A DNA stretch of 16,322 nt. It comes from Alkalibaculum bacchi. Its GTDB lineage: Bacteria > Bacillota > Clostridia > Eubacteriales > Alkalibacteraceae. Both the position numbers and the translations under genes were made by a program. The notes under the pieces were generated by a model. That model made no database searches. It saw only the letters and a list, made by a program, of their open reading frames with translations, and was not told where the DNA came from. Of this stretch, positions 1-8,150 are shown piece after piece. Numbering within the stretch: position 1 is the stretch's first letter; every line of letters starts with the position of its first letter. The stretch spans positions 1 through 16,322 of the forward strand of contig NZ_CALNCS010000232.1 of NCBI RefSeq assembly GCF_937875145.1, written 5' to 3'.

Positions 1-1
1 A

Positions 2-2269
2 AAAGATTTGTTTATATTAGTATGTGGCTTTATTTTGAGCAGAGGGTATTTTACAAGCTATCTAATGCCATTTGGATATTCTTTATATTGCTACATTTTA
101 TACTATGATAAGACAAAATGGTGGCTAGGAAGTTGTTTGATACTAGGTATTTTAACCACTGGTGAATATGGAGTGCTGGTTAAAAATCTTTTGGTTTATG
201 GGCTTATAACTATTGCGTACTTTAAATTGTACAAGCATATTACAAGAAAATGGCAGATTGCTGTCTTGATGAGTATAAGTATTATTATTGTAGGTTTGCT
301 CATGAATTCATTTCAAGCTAATTACCTATTTGATACGGTGCTCGTTTTTGTTGAGAGCTTATTATCTTTGTCTCTATTCTATATATACAATGTAGCGATA
401 AGTCTATTTACAAATCGTAATCGAAAAATATACTCCAATCAAGAAATTGTCTGTCTAGGTATATTTGTATCTGTATTGATACTAGGATTAAACAATATCG
501 AGTATTTTGGCATATCTATTTCCACGGTGTTAACGGTATTTCTAATTTTGCTCTTTAGTTTGCGTATAGGGGTTAGCGTATCAGCGCCATTGGGCATGAT
601 ACTAGGCCTTGTGCAAAATTTAAGTACAAACTCTAATCCCTTGCTTATTGTGATTTATGGTCTATGCGGTATCGTATCCGGGGTTTTTCGAGATGGAGGA
701 AAATTAATGGTCATTACAGGATTTATAGTCAGTAATGCCATGATGGCTTTTTATTTAAATGGCTCAACGGAAGTCTTTGTTCACCTAGAAGAGATCATCA
801 TTGCTTCTGTAATTATTTTGATTATTCCTAAAGCTCTATGGGATAAGGTCCATTTTTTCAATTTTGACAAAGTAAATGAATCCTACCAATCCTTTTGCAA
901 AGAGAGAATCAATGAGAACTTGCGGACCAGGCTAAACAAATACGCCATATTATTAAAACAAATGGGGACAAGCTTTTTTAATCCAGAATATGAAAATATA
1001 GAAGTGTATCACAGATCTTTTGATAAAATCACAAATTGTGTCTGCAAAGAGTGCTATCTAGCTCAAAAATGTTGGAAGACCAATGGAGAAAACACGTATA
1101 AGATGTTTTTAGAAGTAGCTCATATACTTGAAGGAGAGCCTATAGATTATTCTTCTAAAGTATTAGAAGAATTAAGCACAATGTGCATTTATGATGAAGC
1201 TTTGCTAGAACAATTTAAATTTCAAATTCAATTTATAAATGAAGAAAAGGAAATGATGGATCGAATTGGTCAAAATAATCTCTTTGTATCCAATCAATTG
1301 GAATTTGCAGGGGAGTTGATTCAGGATATGAAAAACAGCTTGAATGATAAATGGCTAATCAAATCCGATGAAGAAAGAGATGTCTTTGTAGAATTAGATA
1401 AAAATGATATAAGTGTAGAAAAACTGTATGTAATTCAAGAAGCAAACGAAAGGTATAAGGTGACCATTGCCAGTAATAAAAGATTGCAGGAAGCCATATC
1501 AAAGGATAAAATTCCGCGAATGCTATCAGATGTCCTAGATGTAAAAATCGGCTTAGATAATGAGAGGTTTTCATCAGAATATGGTGGGCACTTATATATT
1601 TATCGTGAATTGTCAGAATATAGAATCAGCACAGGTCTTGTCTCTTATTCAAGTGTAGCTGGAGAAAAATCAGGAGATATTTTCTCCGATAAGACTTTAG
1701 AAAATGGTAATCGAGTTCTTGCACTATGCGATGGCATGGGGATAGGCGATAATGCTTATGAGGAGAGCGATACCACCATGAATTTACTAGAGAAGTTTAT
1801 GGAAGCAGGGATAGACAAGACTGTTATGATCAAAAATATTAACTCTGTACTTATGCTTCGCAATGAAAAAGAAACTTTTTCAACTTTAGACTATGTAGTC
1901 TTTGATACCTTTACTGGGGTAGCAGAGTTTAATAAGATTGGTGCGGCTATTACATTAATAATACAAGATGGAAAGGTAAAGCTCTTAAGGGGTCAATCCT
2001 TGCCTGTAGGTATTTTAGACGAAATTGCTATAGAATCTATTACTCTTCCTTTAGGTGAAGGTGATTTGATTGTCATGATGACAGATGGCATATTTGAATG
2101 TTGTGATAATACAGTAGAGGTAGAGGAATGGATTACAAATGCTGTAAAAAACATCTCGTCTAACAACCCACAGAAGGTAGCAGACAAGATATTTACTCAA
2201 TTCAAGGCTATTTGTTCTAATCCAAAAGATGATATTACCATATTAGTTGGTAGGGTTTGGAAGGTATAG
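2..2269 (+). CDS. spoIIE: Stage II sporulation protein E, serine phosphatase (5' partial)
   Basis: Membrane-bound PP2C-type phosphatase that, in the known family, dephosphorylates the anti-anti-sigma factor SpoIIAA to activate sigma-F in the forespore and also interacts with FtsZ at the polar septum. The reading frame is open to the window edge; TTG at 8 has no ribosome site, so the true start lies upstream. Numbering from that TTG, hydrophobic helices fill about residues 1–275. A middle region (about 285–540) contains the cysteine cluster CVCKECYLAQKCW typical of SpoIIE. The C-terminal phosphatase domain (about 545–750) has the metal-binding motifs CDGMG (Asp575), MTDG (Asp693) and KDDIT (Asp741/742), plus the conserved STLD segment. 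About 750 visible residues against roughly 800–830 in the family means only a short N-terminal piece is missing. The gap to tilS is 187 bp with no clear terminator. Confidence 0.96.
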   Translation, partial: KDLFILVCGFILSRGYFTSYLMPFGYSLYCYILYYDKTKWWLGSCLILGILTTGEYGVLVKNLLVYGLITIAYFKLYKHITRKWQIAVLMSISIIIVGLLMNSFQANYLFDTVLVFVESLLSLSLFYIYNVAISLFTNRNRKIYSNQEIVCLGIFVSVLILGLNNIEYFGISISTVLTVFLILLFSLRIGVSVSAPLGMILGLVQNLSTNSNPLLIVIYGLCGIVSGVFRDGGKLMVITGFIVSNAMMAFYLNGSTEVFVHLEEIIIASVIILIIPKALWDKVHFFNFDKVNESYQSFCKERINENLRTRLNKYAILLKQMGTSFFNPEYENIEVYHRSFDKITNCVCKECYLAQKCWKTNGENTYKMFLEVAHILEGEPIDYSSKVLEELSTMCIYDEALLEQFKFQIQFINEEKEMMDRIGQNNLFVSNQLEFAGELIQDMKNSLNDKWLIKSDEERDVFVELDKNDISVEKLYVIQEANERYKVTIASNKRLQEAISKDKIPRMLSDVLDVKIGLDNERFSSEYGGHLYIYRELSEYRISTGLVSYSSVAGEKSGDIFSDKTLENGNRVLALCDGMGIGDNAYEESDTTMNLLEKFMEAGIDKTVMIKNINSVLMLRNEKETFSTLDYVVFDTFTGVAEFNKIGAAITLIIQDGKVKLLRGQSLPVGILDEIAIESITLPLGEGDLIVMMTDGIFECCDNTVEVEEWITNAVKNISSNNPQKVADKIFTQFKAICSNPKDDITILVGRVWKV

Positions 2270-2276
2270 TTAGCAA

Positions 2277-2370
2277 GTCATCCTAGCCCTAGTCCTAGCG
2301 TAGATATAAAGATTCTAAATATAATTGTTTATGAAGCTTGATAATTATCTATATGCTAGTGGCTAGTGGC
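2277..2370. repeat. CTAG-rich intergenic repeat remnant, spoIIE–tilS gap
   Basis: The gap after spoIIE starts with GTCATCCT (2277–2284), the same octamer that opens the clearer repeat copies at 4447 and 8313. It continues with CCTAG/CTAG-rich sequence and a tandem GCTAGTG GCTAGTG near 2353–2366. This looks like a decayed member of the dispersed intergenic family seen in two other gaps of this window. The assignment is inferred from short matches only. Confidence 0.35.
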
Positions 2371-2397
2371 TTTATTTATTCGATTTATTGTTTTATC

Positions 2398-2426
2398 TTG
2401 AAACAATAATGCAAAACATATACAAT
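2398..2426 (+). promoter_or_regulatory. Sigma-A-type promoter for tilS–hpt
   Basis: TTGAAA (2398–2403) and TACAAT (2421–2426) are separated by exactly 17 bp and each matches consensus at 5 of 6 positions. They lie about 30 bp before the tilS start. A 9-bp AT-rich inverted repeat, TTATTGTTT (2385–2393) and AAACAATAA (2401–2409), straddles the -35 box and could be an operator; that is speculative. Confidence 0.65.
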
Positions 2427-2456
2427 AAGCCTATGTTTACGTGAAGTGGTGATAGA

Positions 2457-3848
2457 ATGGAAGAGAAGGTTTTAAATTTTGTTAATGAGAACAAATTATT
2501 AGATGTTGGGGATCGGATCCTTATAGGTGTATCAGGGGGACCTGATTCTATTGCTTTATTTCATTTTTTATACTCAATCCGTGAGAATCTTGGCTTAGAG
2601 ATTACTGTCTGTCATTTAAACCATATGATTCGTGGAAAAGAAGCAAATGAAGATGAAAAATTTGTTCGGGATTTATGTGAAAAAAACAAGATAGCATTTT
2701 ATAGTAAAAGAAGTGAAGTAGAAAAGTTGGCCAAAGAAAGAAAAATTACCGTTGAGGAGGCAGGTCGAGAAGAACGTTATAAATTTTTTTATTATTTAAG
2801 ACAAAAATTGGGTATAGATAAGATAGCTTTAGCACATCATCTCGATGACAATGTAGAGACCATACTTATGAGATTTCTTCGTGGTACAGGAGTCAAGGGT
2901 TTAAGAGGAATTGTTCCAATGAGAGAGGATAGGGTTATAAGGCCATTTTTGTCCGTTCAAAAAAGAGAGATACTAGAGTATTGTAAAATTCATAAACTTT
3001 CTACCAAATTAGATAAGACTAATTTAGAAGCAAAATATCATCGAAATAAATTGAGATTAGAAGTGATTCCCTACTTAGAAAAATTTAACCCTAATTTTGC
3101 TCAAGGAGTGAGCCAATTAGGCGGTATTTCTACAGAATACTATGATTTCGTTCAGAAATGTGCAAAAGTAGAGGTAAAACGAATTACTGTTGGTGGAAAA
3201 ATAGATATTAAAAAGTTTAACGATCTTCATATATGTTTAAAGAGAGAAGTTTTAATAGAAGTACTACGAAAAACGAACAAGAGGGTCTCGTTAGAATACC
3301 ATCATATTGATCTCGTTCTCAATAAATTAAAGGACAAACAGAATACTGTTTGGGCTTTGGATTTGCCGAATAGAATAAAAGTGATTCGTCAGTATGACTG
3401 CTTATTTGCTGAAATTCGTAGAGATAGAAGGGAAATAAATTCTTTTAGCTACGAATTGACGTTGGGTAAGGTATTGTTGTTATCTAAATTACATTGTTGT
3501 TGTAGTGCGGATATTATGAGCATAGATGCATATAGAAATCTTAATCCTAAGCCTTTTGGAGCTGTTTTTGATTATGATAAAATTTTAGAGCAAGGCAAGC
3601 CCCTTCTTCTTAGAAGTAGAAAAGAAGGGGATCGTATTGAGCCTATGGGGATGCGAGGTACAAAGAAAGTAAAAGACATTTTTATTGATAAGAAAATTCC
3701 TGCTGAAAGACGCTCGAATATTCCTTTGCTTTGTGTCGACAATAATGTAATATGGATAGTGGGTTATCACAAAAGCAGAAAATTTAAATTAAATGAAGGT
3801 ACTCAAAATGTATTAATAGTATCTTTTGACTATTATGAGGAGGCATAA
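2457..3848 (+). CDS. tilS: tRNA(Ile)-lysidine synthetase TilS
   Basis: Cytoplasmic ATP-dependent enzyme that converts C34 of the CAU-anticodon tRNA-Ile to lysidine, so that it reads AUA and is charged with Ile; essential in most bacteria. The N-terminal N-type PP-loop ATPase domain has SGGPDS at residues 26–31, followed by CHLNHMIRGKEANEDE and the conserved AHHLDDNVETILMRFLRGTG segment. The C-terminal TilS domain is present, with LLLRSRKEGDRIEPMG and KVKDIFIDKKIPAERR near the end. At 463 aa the length fits the full-size Bacillus/Clostridium form. ATG 2457 is preceded closely by GGTGAT (2448–2453). Its last codons contain the ribosome-binding site of hpt, which starts 1 nt after the stop, so the two genes are surely co-transcribed, as in B. 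subtilis. Confidence 0.97.
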   Translation: MEEKVLNFVNENKLLDVGDRILIGVSGGPDSIALFHFLYSIRENLGLEITVCHLNHMIRGKEANEDEKFVRDLCEKNKIAFYSKRSEVEKLAKERKITVEEAGREERYKFFYYLRQKLGIDKIALAHHLDDNVETILMRFLRGTGVKGLRGIVPMREDRVIRPFLSVQKREILEYCKIHKLSTKLDKTNLEAKYHRNKLRLEVIPYLEKFNPNFAQGVSQLGGISTEYYDFVQKCAKVEVKRITVGGKIDIKKFNDLHICLKREVLIEVLRKTNKRVSLEYHHIDLVLNKLKDKQNTVWALDLPNRIKVIRQYDCLFAEIRRDRREINSFSYELTLGKVLLLSKLHCCCSADIMSIDAYRNLNPKPFGAVFDYDKILEQGKPLLLRSRKEGDRIEPMGMRGTKKVKDIFIDKKIPAERRSNIPLLCVDNNVIWIVGYHKSRKFKLNEGTQNVLIVSFDYYEEA

Positions 3849-3849
3849 A

Positions 3850-4389
3850 ATGAATAAGGACATAAAAAAGGTATTAATAAGTGAAGAAGAATTAAAGAAA
3901 AAAATAGTTGAATTAGGTACAGCACTTACTATTGAGTACAAAGACAAGTTCCCACTAGTTATTTGCGTATTAAAGGGTGCTGTTTTATTTATGTCGGATT
4001 TAGTACAGAAAATTGACGCTTCTTTAGAGATGGATTTTATGGCTGTATCCAGCTATGGAGACTCAACAAAGACTTCTGGCCAGGTAAGGATTGTTAAAGA
4101 CCTAGAAAAAAGTGTAGAGGGAAGAGAAGTACTAATCGTAGAAGATATTGTAGACAGTGGCTTGACCTTAGCTTATCTCATTAAGCTATTACAAGAAAGA
4201 AATGCAAAGAGCATAAAAGTTTGTTCCCTATTAGAAAAGCCGGAAAAACATATTGCTAATGTGAAAATTGATTATGTAGGATTTATAGTGCCAGATGAAT
4301 TTGTAGTAGGTTATGGATTAGACTATGCTGAAAAATATCGAAATCTTCCTTATATAGGCGTTCTAAAAGAAGAAGTATACAAGGACTAA
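3850..4389 (+). CDS. hpt: Hypoxanthine phosphoribosyltransferase
   Basis: Purine salvage enzyme that transfers phosphoribose from PRPP to hypoxanthine (and usually guanine) to give IMP/GMP in the cytoplasm. The type I PRPP-binding motif VLIVEDIVDSGLTL is at residues 94–107, the LKGA loop is at 41–44, and the flexible-loop region SSYGDSTKTSG is around 67–77. The C-terminal VPDEFVVGYGLDY segment is typical of HprT. An in-frame upstream start at 3826 lies inside tilS, but GAGGAGG (3837–3843) sits 6 nt before ATG 3850, giving 179 aa, the normal size. It follows tilS by 1 nt, and the tilS–hpt–ftsH order is conserved in Bacillus and clostridia. Confidence 0.97.
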   Translation: MNKDIKKVLISEEELKKKIVELGTALTIEYKDKFPLVICVLKGAVLFMSDLVQKIDASLEMDFMAVSSYGDSTKTSGQVRIVKDLEKSVEGREVLIVEDIVDSGLTLAYLIKLLQERNAKSIKVCSLLEKPEKHIANVKIDYVGFIVPDEFVVGYGLDYAEKYRNLPYIGVLKEEVYKD

Positions 4390-4409
4390 TAATCTATATT
4401 TCATGTTTA

Positions 4410-4429
4410 CAAGGGTGGCTTTACCCTTG
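4410..4429 (+). terminator. Possible weak terminator or hairpin after hpt
   Basis: CAAGGGT (4410–4416) and ACCCTTG (4423–4429) form a perfect 7-bp stem with a 6-nt loop, 20 nt after the hpt stop. There is no U-tract behind it, so it is at best a weak terminator and may belong to the adjacent repeat. Confidence 0.3.
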
Positions 4430-4446
4430 ATCTAGCTCCTGTTCCA

Positions 4447-4477
4447 GTCATCCTGAGCGTAGCGAAGGATCTTGACC
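4447..4477 (+). repeat. Dispersed REP-like palindromic repeat, solo copy
   Basis: The segment begins GTCATCCTGAGCG and ends CGAAGGATCTTGACC. It folds as ATCCT/AGGAT with an inner GCG...GCG region, a REP-like imperfect hairpin. The same core occurs at 8313–8345 on this strand and, degraded, on the opposite strand near 8210–8239. The flanks (CCCTAGCGCTAG, GACTAGTAGCTA, 4489–4520) resemble the right half of the coaX–dusB element, so this looks like a half-element. A further hairpin, AAAGTGC/GCGCTTT, lies at 4520–4536. Confidence 0.7.
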
Positions 4478-4543
4478 CTAAAGGCATACCCTAGCGCTAG
4501 TGACGAATGACTAGTAGCTAAAGTGCGTAGCGCTTTCATATAG

Positions 4544-4572
4544 TTGTATTTTCATGAAATATATGGTAAAAT
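4544..4572 (+). promoter_or_regulatory. Possible promoter for ftsH
   Basis: TTGTAT (4544–4549) and TAAAAT (4567–4572) are 17 bp apart. The -10 box matches consensus at 5 of 6 positions and the -35 at only 3 of 6. It lies about 100 bp before the ftsH start, after the repeat-filled part of the gap, and is the best promoter candidate there. Confidence 0.4.
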
Positions 4573-4676
4573 AACATTTTAAAAATCGTATAAAGGTAAT
4601 AAATGATATTAAATACACAATCTATCATAAGTTTATAGGCAAATAAATGTGTTGTTGACGAAAGGAGCGTGAGCCT

Positions 4677-6479
4677 TTGAATAAATATTTAAGGATGATA
4701 GGGTTTTATTTAGTAGTGCTTATTTTAATAGCAACTCTACTAACGAATTTTAAACCTGGCCAGAGTATTCCCGCTACATTAACTTATTCTGAATTATTAT
4801 CTGGTATTAAAGATGAAAGCATAAGCAAGTTGACAGTAGATATTGATAAGTATATTGTTTCTGGCAAATTAAATGATGGCAAAGACTTTCAATCGATAGT
4901 TTTACCCAGCAGTTTTACTACTTTTCTAAATGACTATTTAGAAGAAGGTGGTACAGTAAAAGCGGACTTTAAACAACCAGAGCAGGCACCATGGTGGTTT
5001 ACTATATTACCATCTGTCTTTCTAATCATTATTATGGTTGTTTTCTTCTTGATGTTTACACAACAATCAGGAAGTGGCGGTGGAAAAGTTATGTCCTTTG
5101 GAAAGAGTAAGGCAAAACTTCACACTCCGTCCAAAAAATCAGTAACATTCAAGGATGTTGCTGGTGCAGATGAAGAAAAGGAAGAACTTGAAGAAGTAGT
5201 AGACTTTCTCAAGTCCCCTACACCATTTTTAGAATTAGGTGCCCGTATTCCCAAGGGCGTTCTCTTAGTAGGGCCTCCTGGAACAGGTAAAACATTACTA
5301 GCACGAGCTGTAGCAGGTGAGGCTGGAGTACCCTTTTTCAGCATTAGCGGTTCTGACTTTGTTGAAATGTTTGTAGGGGTAGGTGCTTCTAGGGTAAGGG
5401 ATTTATTTGAAACAGCAAAGAAAAATTCTCCTTGTATTATTTTCATAGATGAAATTGATGCGGTAGGCCGTCAAAGAGGTGCAGGTCTTGGTGGAGGACA
5501 TGATGAAAGAGAGCAAACGTTGAATCAACTTTTAGTAGAGATGGATGGTTTTGGCGATCATGAAGGCATTATTATGATAGCCGCTACGAACAGACCAGAT
5601 ATTCTAGATCCGGCTCTTTTAAGGCCAGGTCGATTTGACAGGCAAATTCTAGTAGGAACGCCAGATGTTAAGGGTAGAGAAGAGATTTTGCGTGTTCACG
5701 TTAAAGATAAACCATTAGCAGAAGATGTAGATTTAAGAGTTATTGCTAAAGGAACACCGGGATTTACAGGTGCAGATTTAGAGAATATTATGAACGAATC
5801 TGCTTTATTAGCTGCAAGAAAAAGATTGACTAAAATTACTATGACAGAATTGGAAGAGGCTATAAAAAGGGTTATTGCAGGGCCAGAAAAGAGAAGCCGA
5901 GTTATAACTGAAGAAGATAAAAAGATCACTGCAGTACACGAAGCAGGTCATGCTATCGTTATGAAAAATCTCCCTACATCGGACTCCGTCCATGAAATAT
6001 CGATCATACCAAGAGGAATGGCTGCTGGTTATACCATCTCCCTACCTGATGATGATAAGATGCATATGTCAAAGACGAAATTATTAGAGATGATTGTAGG
6101 ACTTCTTGGTGGTAGAGCAGCAGAAAAAATTGTTCTTGATGAAATATGTACAGGTGCTAGTAACGACATTGAAAGGGCTACGGATTTAGCTAGAAAAATG
6201 GTCACGGAATACGGTATGAGTGATTACTTAGGACCAATGACTTTTGGTAGCAAACATAATGAAGTTTTTATAGGCAAGGATTTATCTAGAGGCAGAAACT
6301 ACAGCGAAGAGGTTGCTGCTGCAATAGATAAAGAAATAAGAACCATAATCGCTGATTGTTACGATAGAGCTTTGGCAATATTAGAAGCAAACAAGGGTAA
6401 ATTAGAGCTTATTACAAATAAACTCTTAGAGCAAGAGACGATTAATCGAGCAGAATTTGAAGAATTGATGATCCTATAG
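4677..6479 (+). CDS. ftsH: ATP-dependent zinc metalloprotease FtsH
   Basis: Membrane-anchored hexameric AAA+ protease that extracts and degrades membrane and regulatory proteins. Transmembrane helices lie at about residues 5–24 and 106–127, with a short extracytoplasmic domain between them. The AAA+ module carries Walker A GPPGTGKT (199–206), Walker B IFIDEID (Asp258, Glu259) and the second region of homology ATNRPDILDPALLRPGRFDR. The protease domain has the zinc motif HEAGH (421–425), and Asp497 in GASNDIERAT matches the expected third zinc ligand. At 600 aa it is slightly shorter than B. subtilis FtsH, as is common in clostridia. The start is TTG 4677, supported by AAAGGAG at 4661–4667. A 287-bp repeat-containing gap separates it from hpt, and a strong terminator follows about 95 bp downstream. 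Confidence 0.98.
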   Translation: MNKYLRMIGFYLVVLILIATLLTNFKPGQSIPATLTYSELLSGIKDESISKLTVDIDKYIVSGKLNDGKDFQSIVLPSSFTTFLNDYLEEGGTVKADFKQPEQAPWWFTILPSVFLIIIMVVFFLMFTQQSGSGGGKVMSFGKSKAKLHTPSKKSVTFKDVAGADEEKEELEEVVDFLKSPTPFLELGARIPKGVLLVGPPGTGKTLLARAVAGEAGVPFFSISGSDFVEMFVGVGASRVRDLFETAKKNSPCIIFIDEIDAVGRQRGAGLGGGHDEREQTLNQLLVEMDGFGDHEGIIMIAATNRPDILDPALLRPGRFDRQILVGTPDVKGREEILRVHVKDKPLAEDVDLRVIAKGTPGFTGADLENIMNESALLAARKRLTKITMTELEEAIKRVIAGPEKRSRVITEEDKKITAVHEAGHAIVMKNLPTSDSVHEISIIPRGMAAGYTISLPDDDKMHMSKTKLLEMIVGLLGGRAAEKIVLDEICTGASNDIERATDLARKMVTEYGMSDYLGPMTFGSKHNEVFIGKDLSRGRNYSEEVAAAIDKEIRTIIADCYDRALAILEANKGKLELITNKLLEQETINRAEFEELMIL

Positions 6480-6485
6480 GATCAT
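6468..6485. repeat. 18-bp perfect palindrome over the ftsH stop codon
   Basis: ATGATCCTATAGGATCAT is self-complementary across all 18 bases and includes the TAG stop (6477–6479). It could be a dyad operator or a cruciform seed, or it may be chance. It lies about 90 bp upstream of the real terminator. Confidence 0.6.
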
Positions 6486-6573
6486 GTCTTCGACACTTTC
6501 GTTCTACGTTCTAAGTAAAACCTTTAGAATACGAATGGTGACTGATTAGCAGTTTGAATCGATAAAAAACAAA

Positions 6574-6618
6574 GAAAAGTAACCATCCTCTTATTGGATG
6601 GTTACTTTTCTATTATTA
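6574..6618 (+). terminator. Intrinsic terminator after ftsH
   Basis: A perfect stem of about 15 bp runs from 6574–6588 to 6596–6610, with arms reading GAAAAGTAACCATCC and its complement around the loop TCTTATT. The 3' arm ends in CTTTTC and is followed by TATTATT. The stem is A/T-flanked and partly symmetric, so it may also work on the other strand. Confidence 0.88.
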
Positions 6619-6688
6619 AGAGAGCTAAAAGGTTGGTAAGTAAAAAGATATTCCTCCGTGATTCGTTCTTTTTGTAAAAATAAAACCA

Positions 6689-6717
6689 TTGTCACAAGAT
6701 TGATTATTTGTTATACT
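6689..6717 (+). promoter_or_regulatory. Sigma-A-type promoter for panT–coaX
   Basis: TTGTCA (6689–6694) and TATACT (6712–6717) are separated by 17 bp, each 5 of 6 to consensus. The pair lies between the ftsH terminator and the panT start and probably drives panT–coaX, perhaps reading on to dusB. Confidence 0.75.
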
Positions 6718-6770
6718 ATCGTTAAAAATATGTCTTGTATCCGAAAGGAACGAGAACAGGAGGAAGAAAA

Positions 6771-7349
6771 ATGAATAAGAAAAACGAGACGAGCAAGCTC
6801 ACCTTTATGGGAGTTATGCTAGCACTAACCATTGTTTTTATTCTAACTTCAATGGTACCTAATCCCGCTTCAGCAAATATAGCGGTATTATTATTTTTGC
6901 CTACCATATTGACAGCAGTAATTTATGGATTTAAATCAGGGGCTATTATGGGTTTATGCGCAGGGACAGCCAGTTTGCTAAGAGCTCTCTTAATGCCAAA
7001 CTCGCCATTAGATCCTTTTTTTATTAATCCATTGGTTTCGGTTATTCCTAGAATTTGCATTGGTTTAGTAGTAGCTTTTGTTTTTGCTTTATTACATAGG
7101 AAATTAAAAGTAAACAGAATCGTGAGTTCGTCTATTGCCGCTGGATTTGGCATGTTTACGAATACTCTTTTGGTAATAGGTTCATTATATTTACTTTATG
7201 GACAAGGTGTAACGGAAATATTAGGAGCAGGTTTTGTTGTAGCTTTAGGGGCTATCTTCTTATCTAACGGTCTGCTAGAGTTAGCTGTTGCTGCAATCAT
7301 TATACCAATTATATATAGTGCATATAGTCGTTATAATAAGATAAAATAG
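6771..7349 (+). CDS. panT: ECF transporter S component, probably pantothenate (PanT-like)
   Basis: Small integral membrane protein that would bind a vitamin and work with the shared energy-coupling module (EcfA/EcfA'/EcfT), encoded elsewhere. ATG 6771 follows AGGAGGA (6758–6764) at ideal spacing; an in-frame ATG at 6735 has no such site. The 192 residues contain about five to six hydrophobic helices (about 13–29, 36–53, 57–73, 88–109, 120–143, 153–183) and a basic tail, the usual shape of the ECF S-component family. Substrate is inferred from context: the gene sits 32 bp before pantothenate kinase coaX behind a shared promoter, an arrangement that points to pantothenate uptake. The sequence alone does not exclude another vitamin. 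Confidence 0.8.
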   Translation: MNKKNETSKLTFMGVMLALTIVFILTSMVPNPASANIAVLLFLPTILTAVIYGFKSGAIMGLCAGTASLLRALLMPNSPLDPFFINPLVSVIPRICIGLVVAFVFALLHRKLKVNRIVSSSIAAGFGMFTNTLLVIGSLYLLYGQGVTEILGAGFVVALGAIFLSNGLLELAVAAIIIPIIYSAYSRYNKIK

Positions 7350-7381
7350 CGAGCACACTAGATTAAAGGAAGTGACATGAG

Positions 7382-8149
7382 GTGTTATTGGCAATTGATG
7401 TGGGGAATACTAATATAGAAATAGGAATTTTTGATGGGGACAAACTTGTAGGTACTTGGAGGATGATGACGAGAACTCCTAGAAGCTCTGATGAGTACGG
7501 CATAACAATGATTTCAATGCTTCGAAATGATAATATTGAAAGGCAGGATATCAATGGAGTTATAATCTCTTCCGTTGTACCAGGTATTATGCACTCACTC
7601 ACAAATAGTATAAGAAAATACTTTAAAACAGAGCCTATAATAGTGGGACCAGGAACTAAAACGGGAATTTCCATTCAAACAGAGAATCCTAAAGAAGTTG
7701 GTGCTGATAAAATATGTGACATCGTAGGAGCTTATTATCAATATGGTGGTCCTGCAATTGTGATAGACTTTGGGACAGCTACTACTTTTGACTTTGTGAC
7801 AAAAGATGGTGTGTTTAACGCTGCAGTAATCGCCCCAGGTATTCAAATTTCAGCAGATGCTTTGTGGAGTAAGGCTGCAAAATTACCTAATATTGAAATA
7901 ATAAAACCAAAGAGCATACTAGCCAGAAACACTATTCATAGTATGCAGGCAGGCTTAGTATATGGATATATAGGGCTTGTAGAATACACCGTAAAAAAAA
8001 TGAAAGAAGAAACTGGTTGTCCAGATGCTAGAGTAATATCTACCGGTGGCTATGCAAAGATTATCATTCCAGAAACAAATGCAATTGATTTACACGATCC
8101 TGTACTCTCGCTAAGAGGTATTAAGATTATTTACGATAAGAACAAGTGA
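7382..8149 (+). CDS. coaX: Type III pantothenate kinase
   Basis: Cytoplasmic kinase for the first step of CoA synthesis, pantothenate to 4'-phosphopantothenate; the type III form is known to be feedback-insensitive and to need a monovalent cation. At 255 aa it has the family's usual length. The phosphate motif DVGNTN (catalytic Asp6) opens the protein; GPGTKTG (89–95), GADK (107–110), DFGTATT (129–135) and APGIQ (151–155) are the other expected ASKHA-fold motifs. The start is GTG 7382, giving the canonical N-terminus MLLAIDVGNTN, with AAAGGAAG (7365–7372) upstream. It is paired with the ECF S component just upstream, so imported pantothenate would be trapped by phosphorylation. Confidence 0.96.
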   Translation: MLLAIDVGNTNIEIGIFDGDKLVGTWRMMTRTPRSSDEYGITMISMLRNDNIERQDINGVIISSVVPGIMHSLTNSIRKYFKTEPIIVGPGTKTGISIQTENPKEVGADKICDIVGAYYQYGGPAIVIDFGTATTFDFVTKDGVFNAAVIAPGIQISADALWSKAAKLPNIEIIKPKSILARNTIHSMQAGLVYGYIGLVEYTVKKMKEETGCPDARVISTGGYAKIIIPETNAIDLHDPVLSLRGIKIIYDKNK

Positions 8150-8150
8150 T

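Noticed and set aside
8..10. TTG as the start of spoIIE
   Set aside because: No ribosome-binding site, the frame is open to the window edge, and the family's N-terminus is longer; treated as 5' partial.
3826..3849. Upstream in-frame start for hpt inside tilS
   Set aside because: GAGGAGG at 3837–3843 fits ATG 3850, which gives the normal 179-aa protein.
5120..5446. 108-aa open frame antisense to ftsH
   Set aside because: Low-complexity Ser-rich translation typical of an antisense shadow over a conserved AAA+ region.
6735..6770. Upstream start for the ECF S component
   Set aside because: It lies only 18 bp from the promoter -10 box, and AGGAGGA at 6758–6764 serves ATG 6771.
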